A stretch of 56,184 nucleotides of DNA from JBBQNY01 sp038255255 (GCA_038255255.1 JBBSLL010000018.1:1-56184), one strand, 5' to 3'; shown: positions 35,314-44,784, counted from the first letter of the stretch. The notes: generated by a model not told the origin, from the letters alone. A program made the numbers and translations.

Positions 35314-36471
35314 ATGCGCTGGCCTCGCTGGAACCACATCGACCTGCTGCGCTATGCAGGCCTGTTCACCTATTTGTGCGTCGGCCTGCCGATGCTGCAG
35401 CAGTTCTGGCTGCCCGACGTCGAGACTGACGGCTTCGAACTGCGCGGCTGGTGGGCGAGCTATCTCGCGTTCGGTGCGTCCTACTGGCTGGTGACACGCG
35501 ATCTCGGCACGCGTCGGCCGTCGCGCTGGCGGCTGCCCCTGCTGCTGGTGATGAACCTCGCATCGCTCGGCATCAATTATTTCAGCGAGAGTGGCCTCGC
35601 AGGCATCCTGCTGGTGGTGATCTCGGGCGTGCTGCCCTGGATGATGCCCTTGCGCTACGCGATCGCGTGGGCGGTGCTCAGCAGCGTCAGCATCATTCCC
35701 ACACTTGCCAACCTGCCAGGCTGGACACTGCTGCAGGCAGGCCTGCAAAGCGCGTTGTACCTCGGGTTTTCGAGCTTCACTTTCGTCACTGCACTGGTCG
35801 CGAAGGGGCAGGCGGAAGCACGCGAGGAACAACGTCGCCTCAACGCCGAATTGCGGGCGACCCGCGAACTCCTGGCGGAGTCGAGCCGCATGGGCGAGCG
35901 CGTGCGCATCTCCCGCGAACTCCATGACCTGCTCGGGCATCACCTGACGGCGCTCAGCCTCAACCTCGAAGTGGCCAGCCACATCGTCGAAGGACCGGCG
36001 CGCGAACGCGTCCGCCAGGCGCAGACCCTGGCGAAGCTGCTGCTCGCGGACGTGCGCGAGGCCGTGAGCCAGTTGCGGCACGCCGAGGCGATCGACCTGC
36101 GCAAGGCACTCGCCACGCTGACCGAGGGCGTGCCCGGATTGCGCATTCATCTCGACATGCCCGAACAGTTCGCGGTGGACGATCCGCAGCGCGCGCAGGT
36201 CTTGCTGCGCTGTGCGCAGGAAACCATCACCAATGCAGTGCGGCACGCGGGTGCTGTCAATCTCTGGTTGCGCTTTGTGCGCGATAGCAGCAACGTGTTG
36301 CACATGCATGCCCACGACGATGGTGTCGGAAGCGACAAGCTGGTGCAGGGCAACGGCCTGATAGGGATGCGCGAGCGGCTGGCCCGTTTCGGCGGACGCC
36401 TCGACGTCTCCAGCGGAGCGGGACGCGGATTCGTGCTGGAAGCCATGCTGCCACTGGAGAATGTGGAATGA
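35314..36471 (+). CDS. Sensor histidine kinase, DesK/NarX-type (HisKA_3)
   Basis: A 385-residue membrane kinase. The first 165 residues contain about five or six hydrophobic helices with short loops and no periplasmic domain, like DesK, which senses membrane state. A coiled-coil linker leads to the HisKA_3 segment RISRELHDLLGHHLTALSLN with phosphoacceptor His204, then HATPase motifs CAQETITNAVRHAGA (N box) and GNGLIGMRERLARFGG (G box). The response regulator ATG overlaps its stop (ATGA). The signal is unknown. Confidence 0.9.
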   Translation: MRWPRWNHIDLLRYAGLFTYLCVGLPMLQQFWLPDVETDGFELRGWWASYLAFGASYWLVTRDLGTRRPSRWRLPLLLVMNLASLGINYFSESGLAGILLVVISGVLPWMMPLRYAIAWAVLSSVSIIPTLANLPGWTLLQAGLQSALYLGFSSFTFVTALVAKGQAEAREEQRRLNAELRATRELLAESSRMGERVRISRELHDLLGHHLTALSLNLEVASHIVEGPARERVRQAQTLAKLLLADVREAVSQLRHAEAIDLRKALATLTEGVPGLRIHLDMPEQFAVDDPQRAQVLLRCAQETITNAVRHAGAVNLWLRFVRDSSNVLHMHAHDDGVGSDKLVQGNGLIGMRERLARFGGRLDVSSGAGRGFVLEAMLPLENVE

Positions 36472-37124
36472 CTGCAAAACCCTTCATCACCGTCTGCCTG
36501 GTCGACGACCAGACGCTCGTGCGCCAGGGGGTGCGCAGCCTGCTCGAATTGTCCGACTCGGTGCGGGTGGTGGGCGAGGCGATCGACGGAAAGCAGGCGC
36601 TGGAGGTCATCCCGGCAGTGAATCCCGACGTCGTGCTGCTCGACATGCGCATGCCCGGGTTGTCGGGGCTGGACGTGCTCAACACGCTGCGCGAACGCGG
36701 CACATTGCCGCCGACGATCATCCTGACCACCTTTGACGATGACCAGCTGGTGCTGGCCGGCCTCAAGGCGGGTGCGCGCGGATACCTGCTAAAGGACGTG
36801 TCGCTCGACCAGCTGGTCGACGCAATCAAGACCGTTGCGGAGGGAGGTTCGCTGGTTCAGCCGATGGTGACCCAGAGGCTGCTGTCCGGGCTCGAACGAA
36901 TGCACAACGAGTTCGCGAGCCTCGACCAGCCCGACCCGTTGACCGAACGCGAGACCGAGATCCTGCGACTCATGGCCGGCGGGTACTCCAACAAGGAGAT
37001 CGCCAATTCGCTCAGCGTGGCCGAGGGCACGGTCAAGAACCACGTCTCCAACATCCTTTCCAAGCTGGGCGTCCGCGACCGTACGCGCGCCGTCCTCAAG
37101 GCATTCGAACTCGGGATGGTGTGA
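36468..37124 (+). CDS. NarL/FixJ-family response regulator
   Basis: A 218-residue transcription factor. The receiver domain has the acidic pair D13-D14, phosphoacceptor Asp59 (VVLLDMRMPG), Thr in TTFDD and Lys in LLKDVS. The C-terminal LuxR-type helix-turn-helix is LTERETEILRLMAGGYSNKE followed by IANSLSVAEGTVKNHVSNIL. It overlaps the kinase gene by 4 nt. The downstream SRPBCC and ABC genes, beyond a REPIN, are candidate targets by position only. Confidence 0.93.
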   Translation: MTAKPFITVCLVDDQTLVRQGVRSLLELSDSVRVVGEAIDGKQALEVIPAVNPDVVLLDMRMPGLSGLDVLNTLRERGTLPPTIILTTFDDDQLVLAGLKAGARGYLLKDVSLDQLVDAIKTVAEGGSLVQPMVTQRLLSGLERMHNEFASLDQPDPLTERETEILRLMAGGYSNKEIANSLSVAEGTVKNHVSNILSKLGVRDRTRAVLKAFELGMV

Positions 37125-37137
37125 ACGTGAAGGTTCT

Positions 37138-37203
37138 GTGGAGCGGAGCCATGCTCCGCTGAGGATGCGGAAAGCGACCCAGCCGAGCGTAGCTCGGCTC
37201 TAC
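37138..37203. repeat. REPIN between response regulator and SRPBCC genes
   Basis: GTGG-AGCGGAGC-CAT-GCTCCGCT (37138-37160) and AGCCGAGC-GTA-GCTCGGCT-CTAC (37181-37203). In reverse complement it has the same left/right order as the REPIN inside imuB (AGCCGAGC stem, then AGCGGAGC stem), so both belong to one family. One end has GTGG where GTAG is expected. Confidence 0.85.
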
Positions 37204-37275
37204 AGGTAGCTGCGGACTCGCGTCTTGGGTAGGATTGGCGGCCTTGCGACCGCCCCTCGAGGATTGCCCCCGCTC

Positions 37276-38328
37276 ATGATCCGCCTTCTGGAACTTCTGA
37301 TCGCGTTCGTCGTCGTCGTACTCCTGTTCGTGGTGATCGGAGTCTTCCTGCCGAGCAAGGCGACGGTCGAGCGTTCGGTCGAGCTGACCAATCCCATCTC
37401 GCAGGTGTTCGATACGGTCAACGGGTATCGCAAGTTTGCGAACATCTCGGCCTTCACCGCATCCGACCGGCGCGCCAAGCTCCAGGTCAGCGGACCGCCG
37501 TCAGGCGAGGGCGCGAAATTTTCGTGGGACAGTTTCGAGAAGGACGTTGGCAAGGGCAGCCTCGAGATCATCGAATCGGTACCCAATGAAAAGGTCGTTT
37601 CGAAGCTGACCAACCCCTGGCGTGGACAGGACAAGAAATCGACGTTCTTCCTTCGCACGCAGCCCAAGACGGGCGCTACACGCCTGCTGTGGAAGGTCGG
37701 CCTCGACTGCAAGTGGGATCTGCTCTGCCGTTACCAGGGCATGTACCTGAACGGCCGCATGGGTGAACTCATGCGTACCAGCCTCAATCGGCTGGCCACG
37801 ACGATGGCGACTTATCCCAACGTCGATTACAGCCAGGTTGATGTGCGGCTGGTGGACACCGAGGCCAAGCCATTCCTCTACGTCGAATCGGAAGTCACTT
37901 CCATTCCCATCGAATGGGACGGTGCCGAGGTGGTGCAGGAATCGGCGTGGACCGAAGTGGAGGCTTTCCTCGCGGCCAACAATCTCGTGGCCACCGGGCC
38001 GCGCACGCGCGTCGTCGTCGATCTCGGGGACGAGAAGAATATTTTCCAGATGGGAATCCCCGTCGAGTCGGTGGACGGTGTCGCCCCCACCGGAAATGTC
38101 CGGATCGGCCAGTTGCCGGCGGCGGAGGCGATCCGGATCAGCTATGTGGGACATCGGGTCGGCCTGAACCGGCCGCGCGACATGCAGCGCGCCTATGCGC
38201 TCACGCATGGTTACGCTTACGACCCCGACTACAAGGGCACCTGGGAAGAATGGCCGGAGACCGTCGTGCCCGAGGGCGCGCAGTTCCAGCCGAACCCGAC
38301 CACCGTGCTGTACATGCCCGTCGAGTGA
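37276..38328 (+). CDS. SRPBCC / GyrI-like domain membrane-anchored protein
   Basis: A 350-residue protein. A single N-terminal transmembrane helix (LLELLIAFVVVVLLFVVIGV) is followed by an SRPBCC (polyketide cyclase-like) domain, about residues 35-190: VERSVELTNPISQVFDTVN, FSWDSFEKDVGKGSLEIIES. A C-terminal GyrI/effector-binding-like domain (about 210-350) includes KPFLYVESEV, MGIPVE and YVGHRVGLNRP. This combination is seen in anchored small-molecule-binding proteins; the ligand is unknown. It stands 97 bp before the ABC operon. Confidence 0.75.
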   Translation: MIRLLELLIAFVVVVLLFVVIGVFLPSKATVERSVELTNPISQVFDTVNGYRKFANISAFTASDRRAKLQVSGPPSGEGAKFSWDSFEKDVGKGSLEIIESVPNEKVVSKLTNPWRGQDKKSTFFLRTQPKTGATRLLWKVGLDCKWDLLCRYQGMYLNGRMGELMRTSLNRLATTMATYPNVDYSQVDVRLVDTEAKPFLYVESEVTSIPIEWDGAEVVQESAWTEVEAFLAANNLVATGPRTRVVVDLGDEKNIFQMGIPVESVDGVAPTGNVRIGQLPAAEAIRISYVGHRVGLNRPRDMQRAYALTHGYAYDPDYKGTWEEWPETVVPEGAQFQPNPTTVLYMPVE

Positions 38329-38425
38329 GTCTGCGTTTCCGGCCGCCCTCGGTAGGGCAACGCTTCGACCTGAGGAAACTTCTCGCGGCAATCACGCCAG
38401 CGAGGCGACCCGCGGCTGCGCGTCG

Positions 38426-39388
38426 ATGATCGAGGCGCAGCAGCTGACCAAGCGCTACGGCGCTCATACGGCCGTCGCAGGAGTCACGTTCCGAGTCGAG
38501 CCCGGCCAGGTTCTGGGTTTTCTCGGCCCCAACGGGGCCGGCAAGACCACGACGATGCGAATGCTGGCGGGTTTCCTGACGCCGAGTTCCGGCTGCGCGC
38601 GCATTTGCGGACTCGACGTGGTCAACGAGTCTCTCGCAGCCCGCAGCAAACTCGGCTACCTGCCGGAAGGTGCCCCGAGCTACGGTGAGATGCGCGTCGG
38701 TGAATTCCTGGGATTCATCGCCGACCTGCGCGGAGTCGAGGGCGGTCGTCGCCGCCAGCGACTCGATGACGTCGTAGCCCGGCTGGATCTCGCGGGAGTG
38801 TGGTCACAGACCATCGACACCCTGTCGAAAGGCTTCCGCCGCCGCGTGGGGCTGGCGCAGGCGATCATCGACGACCCGCCGGTGCTGGTGCTCGACGAAC
38901 CCACCGACGGACTGGACCCCAACCAGAAGCACGAAGTGCGTGCGCTCATCCATGCGATGCGCGACAAGACCGTGATCGTTTCGACGCACATCCTCGAGGA
39001 AGTCGAAGCCGTGTGCACGCGCGTGGTCATCATCAACGACGGCAGCATCGTGGCCGATGCGACACCGCAATCTCTCATCGCGCAATCCCGCTATACCGGC
39101 GCCATCGGCATCCGCGCCACGCATCCCGTGGTCGTGCGCGATCGCCTGCTCAGGCTCGCAGGGGTCGCGTCGGTCGAAGCCGAGCCCGGCGGCGAGCGTG
39201 TGCTGGCGCTGGCGCGGCCTGGCATCGACCTGTATGCGGAGGTTGAGCGCACGCTTCGGGAGGATCAGGTCGAAGTGCAGGAGATCTCGCGCGAACGCGG
39301 GCGGCTCGACGATGTGTTTCGCAGACTCACGCGACCTGGGGCAGGCGCGGATCCCGCAAGTGCAGATGCGCCGGTGGTGTTGCCGTGA
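38426..39388 (+). CDS. ABC transporter ATP-binding protein (GldA-like)
   Basis: A 320-residue ATPase with Walker A LGPNGAGKTTT, Q-loop region GYLPEGAPSY, signature LSKGFRRRVGLAQA (in place of LSGGQ), Walker B VLVLDEPTDGLDPNQ and H-loop VSTHILEEVEAV, plus a C-terminal extension (about residues 215-320) as in GldA/NatA exporters. The stop overlaps the permease GTG by 4 nt. With the next three genes it forms a translationally coupled module. Confidence 0.9.
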   Translation: MIEAQQLTKRYGAHTAVAGVTFRVEPGQVLGFLGPNGAGKTTTMRMLAGFLTPSSGCARICGLDVVNESLAARSKLGYLPEGAPSYGEMRVGEFLGFIADLRGVEGGRRRQRLDDVVARLDLAGVWSQTIDTLSKGFRRRVGLAQAIIDDPPVLVLDEPTDGLDPNQKHEVRALIHAMRDKTVIVSTHILEEVEAVCTRVVIINDGSIVADATPQSLIAQSRYTGAIGIRATHPVVVRDRLLRLAGVASVEAEPGGERVLALARPGIDLYAEVERTLREDQVEVQEISRERGRLDDVFRRLTRPGAGADPASADAPVVLP

Positions 39389-40122
39389 AAGGCATGTTGT
39401 CGGTGTTCCGCCGGGAGCTTGCGAGCTATTTCGTGACGCCCGTAGCCTACGTGTTCATCGTGATCTTCCTGGTGCTCGCCGGCGCGTTCACGTTTTACCT
39501 CGGCGCGCTGTTCGAACGTGGCCAGGCCGATCTGCAGCCGTTTTTCACTTTCCATCCGTGGCTCTACCTGATCCTGGTTCCGGCACTTTCGATGCGCCTC
39601 TGGGCCGAGGAGCGTGCGAGCGGCACCATAGAACTCCTGCTCACGCAGCCGCTGTCACTGGGCGCTGCGGTGCTCGGCAAATTCCTTGCGGCGTGGACAT
39701 TCACTGCCATCGCCCTAGCGCTCACCGCGTCGCTCTGGTTCACGGTGGCCTATCTCGGCGAGCCTGACCACGGCGTCATCCTTGCGGGGTACCTGGGCAG
39801 CCTGCTCATGGCGGGAGCATTTCTCGCCATCGGATCCTGCCTGTCCGCTGCGACGCGCAGCCAGATCATCGCGTTCATCCTGACCGTGGTCGTTTGCCTG
39901 CTGCTGCTTCTGGCGGGGCTGCCGTTGGTGCTCGACCTGTTTCGCGCACTGGGTCTGCCGCAGCCGGTCATCGATTCCATCGCTTCCCTCAGTTTTCTCA
40001 CGCACTTCGGGGCCATCGGAAAAGGTGTGCTCGACGCGCGCGACATCGTGTACTTCGCATTGATGATCGCGTTCTGGCTCTACGCCACCGTGTTCGTGAT
40101 CGAACGGAAGAAAGGCGACTGA
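39385..40122 (+). CDS. ABC transporter permease (GldF-like)
   Basis: A 245-residue ABC-2-type permease with six predicted membrane helices. The N-terminal FRRELASYFVTPVAYVFIVI and LSMRLWAEERASGTIELLLT are the GldF/ABC-2 signatures. GTG start overlapping the ATPase; its stop overlaps the next ATG (TGATG). It should partner with the ATPase and the GldG-like protein in the inner membrane. Confidence 0.88.
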   Translation: MKGMLSVFRRELASYFVTPVAYVFIVIFLVLAGAFTFYLGALFERGQADLQPFFTFHPWLYLILVPALSMRLWAEERASGTIELLLTQPLSLGAAVLGKFLAAWTFTAIALALTASLWFTVAYLGEPDHGVILAGYLGSLLMAGAFLAIGSCLSAATRSQIIAFILTVVVCLLLLLAGLPLVLDLFRALGLPQPVIDSIASLSFLTHFGAIGKGVLDARDIVYFALMIAFWLYATVFVIERKKGD

Positions 40123-41990
40123 TGACGTCCCTGCCGCGCTTCGCCCACTACGGCCGTCTGGCCCTCGTGGCCCTGATCACGCTGGGCGTGCTGGTCATCG
40201 TGCAGCTCGGAGTGACCGGGGCACGGCTCGACCTCACTCGCCAGGGGCTTTACACCTTGTCCGACGGGACACGCAAAGTGCTTGGCTCGCTCGACGAACC
40301 GATCGACATCCGCTTCTACTACTCGGACGAAGCCACCGCAGAGATTCCGCTCATTCGCAACTATGCGACGCGTGTACGTGAACTCCTCGACGAAATGGCA
40401 GCGGCCAGCAAGGGCAGGCTCAGGGTTACCGTCATCGACCCCAAACCGTTTTCGGAGGACGAAGACCGGGCCAGCGCACTTGGCCTCACGGCGATACCGC
40501 TCGGCGCGGCGGGCGACAGCAGTGTGTTTTTCGGACTGTCGGGCAGCAGCTCGACCGGCGAGCAGGCCTCGATCCCTTTCCTGCAACCGGACAAGGAGGC
40601 ATTCCTCGAATACGACCTGGTCAAGCTCGTCTACACCCTCGCGCATCCGAAGAAGCCGGTGGTCGGATTGCTCACCAGCCTGCCGATGGCGGCGGCGCTC
40701 GATCCCGCCACGCGCCAGATCCGGCAGCTCTGGGCGGTGCTTGCGGGTTGGCAGGAGTTGTTCGATGTGCGGATGCTGGATCCCGCCATGGATGCCACCA
40801 TCGCGCCGGAGATCGACACCCTGATCGTCGTGCATCCCAAGGGGTGGTCCGGGGATCTCCTGTACGCCATCGACCAGTTCGTGCTGCGCGGCGGGCACCT
40901 CCTGCTGTTCGTCGATCCGTATGCGGAACTCGACACTGCAAGCAGCGATCCCGAGGATCCGATGGCGGCAATGCTCGCCGACCGGAGTTCCGATCCCGGC
41001 CCACTGCTCGAACAATGGGGCGTGCAGTTCGATGCCTCGCAGGTTCTGCTCGATGCGCAAGCCGCGCTCACGGTGCAGAGCCCGGACGGTGGCCAGATGC
41101 GCCACCCCGCCATCGTGGGCTACGGCGTCCAGCAGCTCAACCAGAAGGACGTGGTCACCGCAAACCTCGCCGTGATCAACATGGCGAGCGTCGGTGCGTT
41201 GAACCAGCGCGAGCGCGCAAGCGTCAAATTGACGCCGCTCATCCAGTCGACATCCGATTCGATGCTGGTCGATGCGGAGCGCATGCGACTGCAACCGGAC
41301 CCCGCCGACCTGCTGCGCGACTTCGTGTCGTCGAAGACCAGCCATGTGCTTGCGGCGCGTCTGCAGGGCCGGTTCACGACGGCTTTTCCGAACCGGCAGG
41401 GCAAGGGTCACCTCACGGCTTCGGTCCGTGAGACGAGCATCGTCGTGGTGGCCGACACGGATTTCCTGGCCGACCGCCTGTGGGTGCAGACCCAGAATTT
41501 CTTCCAGCAGACGGTGATGAATGCTTTCGCGAACAACGGCGATCTCGCGGTCAACGCCGTCGACAACCTCACGGGTTCGACGGACCTCATCGGCGTGCGG
41601 GGCAGGGCAATTTCCGCGCGTCCGTTTTCCCGCGTGGAAGCGTTGCGCCTGCAGGCGGACACGCGTTTCCGGCAAAAGGAAACCGAACTCAACGCGGAGC
41701 TTGCGGACACCGAAAAGAAGCTCAACGATCTGCAAAGTGCTCGTGCAGGGGAGGGGGGCAATCTGCTGACGCCTGCGCAGAACGCCGAGCTCGAACGCTT
41801 CCAGTCACGAAAGCTACGCATCCGCAAGGATCTCCGTGAGGTCCGTCGCCGGCTGGACGCCGACATCGAATCCCTCGGCAACCGGCTAAAGTTCATCAAC
41901 ATTGTCCTGGTGCCGCTCGCAGTTGGAGTGTTCGCGCTGGTCTATGCTGCGTGGCGACGGCGTGCCACCCGCACTGCCCATACCGGATGA
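40122..41990 (+). CDS. GldG-like ABC-associated membrane protein
   Basis: A 622-residue protein with an N-terminal helix (LALVALITLGVLVIVQLGV), a large periplasmic part and a C-terminal helix (INIVLVPLAVGVFALVYAAW). GARLDLTRQGLYTLSDGTRK, the YYSDE and YDLVKLVY region and LRGGHLLLFVDPYAEL match the GldG/ABC-type uncharacterised auxiliary family (rhodopsin-like DUF4350-related fold). A charged coiled coil (about residues 520-590) precedes the last helix. It overlaps the DUF4340 gene by 4 nt (ATGA). In Bacteroidetes GldF/GldG serve gliding and secretion; here the cargo is unknown. Confidence 0.82.
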   Translation: MTSLPRFAHYGRLALVALITLGVLVIVQLGVTGARLDLTRQGLYTLSDGTRKVLGSLDEPIDIRFYYSDEATAEIPLIRNYATRVRELLDEMAAASKGRLRVTVIDPKPFSEDEDRASALGLTAIPLGAAGDSSVFFGLSGSSSTGEQASIPFLQPDKEAFLEYDLVKLVYTLAHPKKPVVGLLTSLPMAAALDPATRQIRQLWAVLAGWQELFDVRMLDPAMDATIAPEIDTLIVVHPKGWSGDLLYAIDQFVLRGGHLLLFVDPYAELDTASSDPEDPMAAMLADRSSDPGPLLEQWGVQFDASQVLLDAQAALTVQSPDGGQMRHPAIVGYGVQQLNQKDVVTANLAVINMASVGALNQRERASVKLTPLIQSTSDSMLVDAERMRLQPDPADLLRDFVSSKTSHVLAARLQGRFTTAFPNRQGKGHLTASVRETSIVVVADTDFLADRLWVQTQNFFQQTVMNAFANNGDLAVNAVDNLTGSTDLIGVRGRAISARPFSRVEALRLQADTRFRQKETELNAELADTEKKLNDLQSARAGEGGNLLTPAQNAELERFQSRKLRIRKDLREVRRRLDADIESLGNRLKFINIVLVPLAVGVFALVYAAWRRRATRTAHTG

Positions 41991-43231
41991 ACGCGCCCAT
42001 GCGCAGCCGCTTCTGGCCCCTTTTTCTCGTGGCGGTACTGGTGCTGGTAGGCGCTGCCTGGCTGATGTCGCGCAAATCCGGAAGCAGCGAAGCGCAGGCC
42101 GAGCAGTGGCTGCCGGGGCTGCGCCAGGACCTTGATCAGGTCAATGCCATTCGCATCACGGGAGCCGGCAACAAGCGCCTCGTCACGCTCGAACGCGATG
42201 GATCGGGGTTCGTCGTCGTCGAGCGCGGGCGCTATCCAGCGGACACCGCGACGCTGCGCACCTTGCTGTTGCAACTGTCGGATGCCCGGCGCGTCGAGGC
42301 GAAAACCGCGCGCGCCGAGAGCCATGCATCGCTCGGCGTCGAGGCGATCGCCTCGAAAACGGCCACCGGCGCGCAGGTGGAAATCGAGGGGCTGGCCAAG
42401 CCCCTGGCAATCACCGTCGGGCGCAACGCCGAACAGCTCGGCGGGGGCACGTTCGTGCGCAGCGGGACCGACCCGCAGAGTTGGCTCGTCAACGGCAGGA
42501 TTGTCATCGAGCGCGAGCCACAGCGCTGGCTCGAAAAGCGCATCGTCGATATCGCGCCGTCGCGCATCGAGCGCATCGACGTGAAGCGTGGAGACGAAGC
42601 CTTCGCGCTGGTCCGCGCGGCAGCCGATCGCGCCAGCGCCAACGCCATCCCCAACACCGAGGCCGACCCGGGCGCAGGTTCCGGGACTGAATCCGCCGAG
42701 GCGGCTGGCACGGCGTCGGGCGCGAACGCGTCTGACGAAACGTGGATGATGGAGGGAGCGGACGCGGCGGAGATGGCTGCGCCTTTTGCGGGTGCATCCA
42801 GCGCAGGTGCGCTGAGCGAGCTCGAACTCGTCGATGTGCATGCGCGCAGCGACGCCAAGCCTCCCAGCACCGGTGCGACCGGGCTTCAGTTCGCGCTCCG
42901 CAACGGCGTCACGATTGCCGCGGTTGCGTGGCAGAAAAAGGGCAAGACCTTCGTGCAGTTGAACGCGATTCCCACCGCGGCCGCTCCGCAAGTCGAATCG
43001 ACCGTTCCGGGAAAGCCGCAGTCGGACGATGACGCGGGGGCGGCTGCAGACGCGTCGATTCCAGAGCAGGCAGCGGTTCCCGATCGTGCTGCCGATCCCG
43101 CGCATGTCGCTCCTGCGGTGACGGCTTTCAACCGGCAGTGGCAGGCATGGACGTTCGAACTGCCGCCACACCGAAGCGCTGGATTCCTGCCCGAACGCGC
43201 GGCTCTGCTGAAGTCGCCCGAGGCGCCGTAG
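41987..43231 (+). CDS. DUF4340 domain-containing protein
   Basis: A 414-residue protein with one N-terminal membrane helix (FWPLFLVAVLVLVGAAWLM) and a beta-rich periplasmic body. DQVNAIRITGAGNKRLVTLE, DARRVEAKTARAESHASLGV and WLVNGRIVIEREPQRWLEKR are the DUF4340 pattern. Ala- and Ser-rich low-complexity stretches (about residues 222-275 and 345-375) separate the parts. It always accompanies GldG-like ABC modules in my recollection. The stop overlaps the next GTG by one base. Confidence 0.82.
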   Translation: MNAPMRSRFWPLFLVAVLVLVGAAWLMSRKSGSSEAQAEQWLPGLRQDLDQVNAIRITGAGNKRLVTLERDGSGFVVVERGRYPADTATLRTLLLQLSDARRVEAKTARAESHASLGVEAIASKTATGAQVEIEGLAKPLAITVGRNAEQLGGGTFVRSGTDPQSWLVNGRIVIEREPQRWLEKRIVDIAPSRIERIDVKRGDEAFALVRAAADRASANAIPNTEADPGAGSGTESAEAAGTASGANASDETWMMEGADAAEMAAPFAGASSAGALSELELVDVHARSDAKPPSTGATGLQFALRNGVTIAAVAWQKKGKTFVQLNAIPTAAAPQVESTVPGKPQSDDDAGAAADASIPEQAAVPDRAADPAHVAPAVTAFNRQWQAWTFELPPHRSAGFLPERAALLKSPEAP

Positions 43232-44007
43232 TGCCGGTACGGGCCAGCCCGTCCCGAAATGCGACTGTCTCCGTCGCCGGACGGACACCGGCGGGCCGAG
43301 GCTATGATCTCGAGGCCGCGAGCGCGCACCTGTCGTCGGCTGATCCGGTATTGGGTTGGTGGATCGAGCAAATCGGCCCGCTCGAACCGTCGTGGGTTGA
43401 TCCATTCGAGCCGTTCGATGCGCTGGCACGCGCAATCCTCTACCAGCAGCTGGCGGGTAAGGCGGCTGCCACGATCGTCGGGCGCGTGGAGCGACAACTC
43501 GGGTCATCGCGACTGACGCCGGAAGCGCTCCTCGCGCAATCTGCGGACGCCATCCGCGCCTGTGGCGTTTCGGGCAACAAGCAGCTCGCGTTGCGCGATC
43601 TTGCCGAAAAGTCACTGTCGGGCCAGGTGCCGAGCCACGACGACCTCGATCGTCTGGGCGACGACGAGCTGATCGAACGCATCAGCGCGGTACGCGGCAT
43701 CGGGCGCTGGACGGTCGAGATGCTGCTGCTGTTCCGTCTGGGGCGTCCCGATGTGCTCGCCGTGGACGACCTCGGCGTTCGCAAGGGCGCACAGGTCCTG
43801 CTTGCGATGCCGCGTCGAAGCGCAAATCGTCGCGCGCCGGGTGCCGCGCGTCTGGCGGCCACACCCATGCCGACACCGCGTGAGCTCGCTGTGCTCGGTG
43901 CCCGCTGGTCGCCGTACCGAAGCCACGCCTGCCGCTATCTCTGGAAGATCTGCGATGCGAGTCGTGCGCCAGTGGCCGGGAAACCCGTGCGCCGGTCGCA
44001 GGACTAG
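43231..44007 (+). CDS. DNA-3-methyladenine glycosylase, AlkA/HhH-GPD family
   Basis: Excises alkylated bases to start base-excision repair. The 258-residue protein has the HhH-GPD core: FDALARAILYQQLAGKAAAT, the hairpin and loop VRGIGRWTVEMLLLF, and catalytic Asp in DVLAVDDLGVRKG (Asp179/180). The C-terminal TPRELAVLGARWSPYRSHAC resembles AlkA. The GTG start overlaps the DUF4340 stop (TAGTG), so it is coupled to a transporter operon, an unexpected partner. The N-terminal AlkA TATA-like domain is missing, so it is the short form. Confidence 0.88.
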   Translation: MPVRASPSRNATVSVAGRTPAGRGYDLEAASAHLSSADPVLGWWIEQIGPLEPSWVDPFEPFDALARAILYQQLAGKAAATIVGRVERQLGSSRLTPEALLAQSADAIRACGVSGNKQLALRDLAEKSLSGQVPSHDDLDRLGDDELIERISAVRGIGRWTVEMLLLFRLGRPDVLAVDDLGVRKGAQVLLAMPRRSANRRAPGAARLAATPMPTPRELAVLGARWSPYRSHACRYLWKICDASRAPVAGKPVRRSQD

Positions 44008-44037
44008 GCAGCTCGCAGCCCGTCACGGCTGGACGAG

Positions 44038-44784
44038 TCAGACTGCTGCGGCAATGCAACCGATGATATGTGCCAGGCCATGCGCGATTACGGCCGACTC
44101 GAACCCGAAGCGCCAAAACAACCAGCCTGCAATCACGCCAAACAGCGCGTTGCCAACTACGACGAACGCCACGATATGAATCGTGAGGTTTCCAGCGAGT
44201 GAATGGGCTGCCGGCAGATGGCCGACGCCGAACAGCACCGCGCTTGAAACAATAGCCAGCCAGACGAGCAAAGCAGTTGGAAACGCACGTGAGCCCTGTC
44301 CAAATCGCCATAACAGCCAAAGCAGAAGCGTCATGAGGCCCCACCGGAGCAGCAATTCCTCGGTGATGGCGCCGTAGAGTAGGCGGGCATAGAGCGGGAT
44401 CGCTACTTCCTCTGCCGCCACTGCAAGTTCGCGAGGCAGCCAGGACGAAAGGAACAATAGCAATGCGCCACCGGCTAGTCCTCCCAGCAGTCCTGGAACG
44501 AGTTGGGATCGGAGCGCTGTTGCCGGGGAAGTCTGGTGGGCGATTGCCTCGAACAACGGTGCGCGAAGTCCGACCTTTGGCGCGAACGCAACCCCCGCCA
44601 CAACCGCGAGCGCCAGAAAGAGCGCTCCTTGGACAAGAGTGATAGAAGAAATTGCCCAGACAGGTAAAGGCAGAGCATGGCCTTTCAGAAGATCTGGTAC
44701 GACCAGAACCGAGACGCAGACTACGCCGAGCATCCCCGCGAGCCACATCCACACCGCGAGGCGCCGATTGAATCGTATGTCCAT
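44038..44784 (-). CDS. CPBP family intramembrane metalloprotease
   Basis: A 248-residue protein with about seven membrane helices. It has the CPBP (Abi/CAAX protease) motifs: EELLLRWGLM (Glu-Glu plus Arg), FGVGHLPAAH (motif 2 His) and HIVAFVVVGNALFGVIAGWL (motif 3). These give a metal-dependent protease active site within the membrane. The substrate is unknown. A GGAAAG stands before the ATG. Confidence 0.85.
   Translation of the reverse strand: MDIRFNRRLAVWMWLAGMLGVVCVSVLVVPDLLKGHALPLPVWAISSITLVQGALFLALAVVAGVAFAPKVGLRAPLFEAIAHQTSPATALRSQLVPGLLGGLAGGALLLFLSSWLPRELAVAAEEVAIPLYARLLYGAITEELLLRWGLMTLLLWLLWRFGQGSRAFPTALLVWLAIVSSAVLFGVGHLPAAHSLAGNLTIHIVAFVVVGNALFGVIAGWLFWRFGFESAVIAHGLAHIIGCIAAAV

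Noticed and set aside
37124..37275. REPIN as the transcription terminator of the response regulator
   Set aside because: Stable hairpins but no T tract; better described as a repeat.
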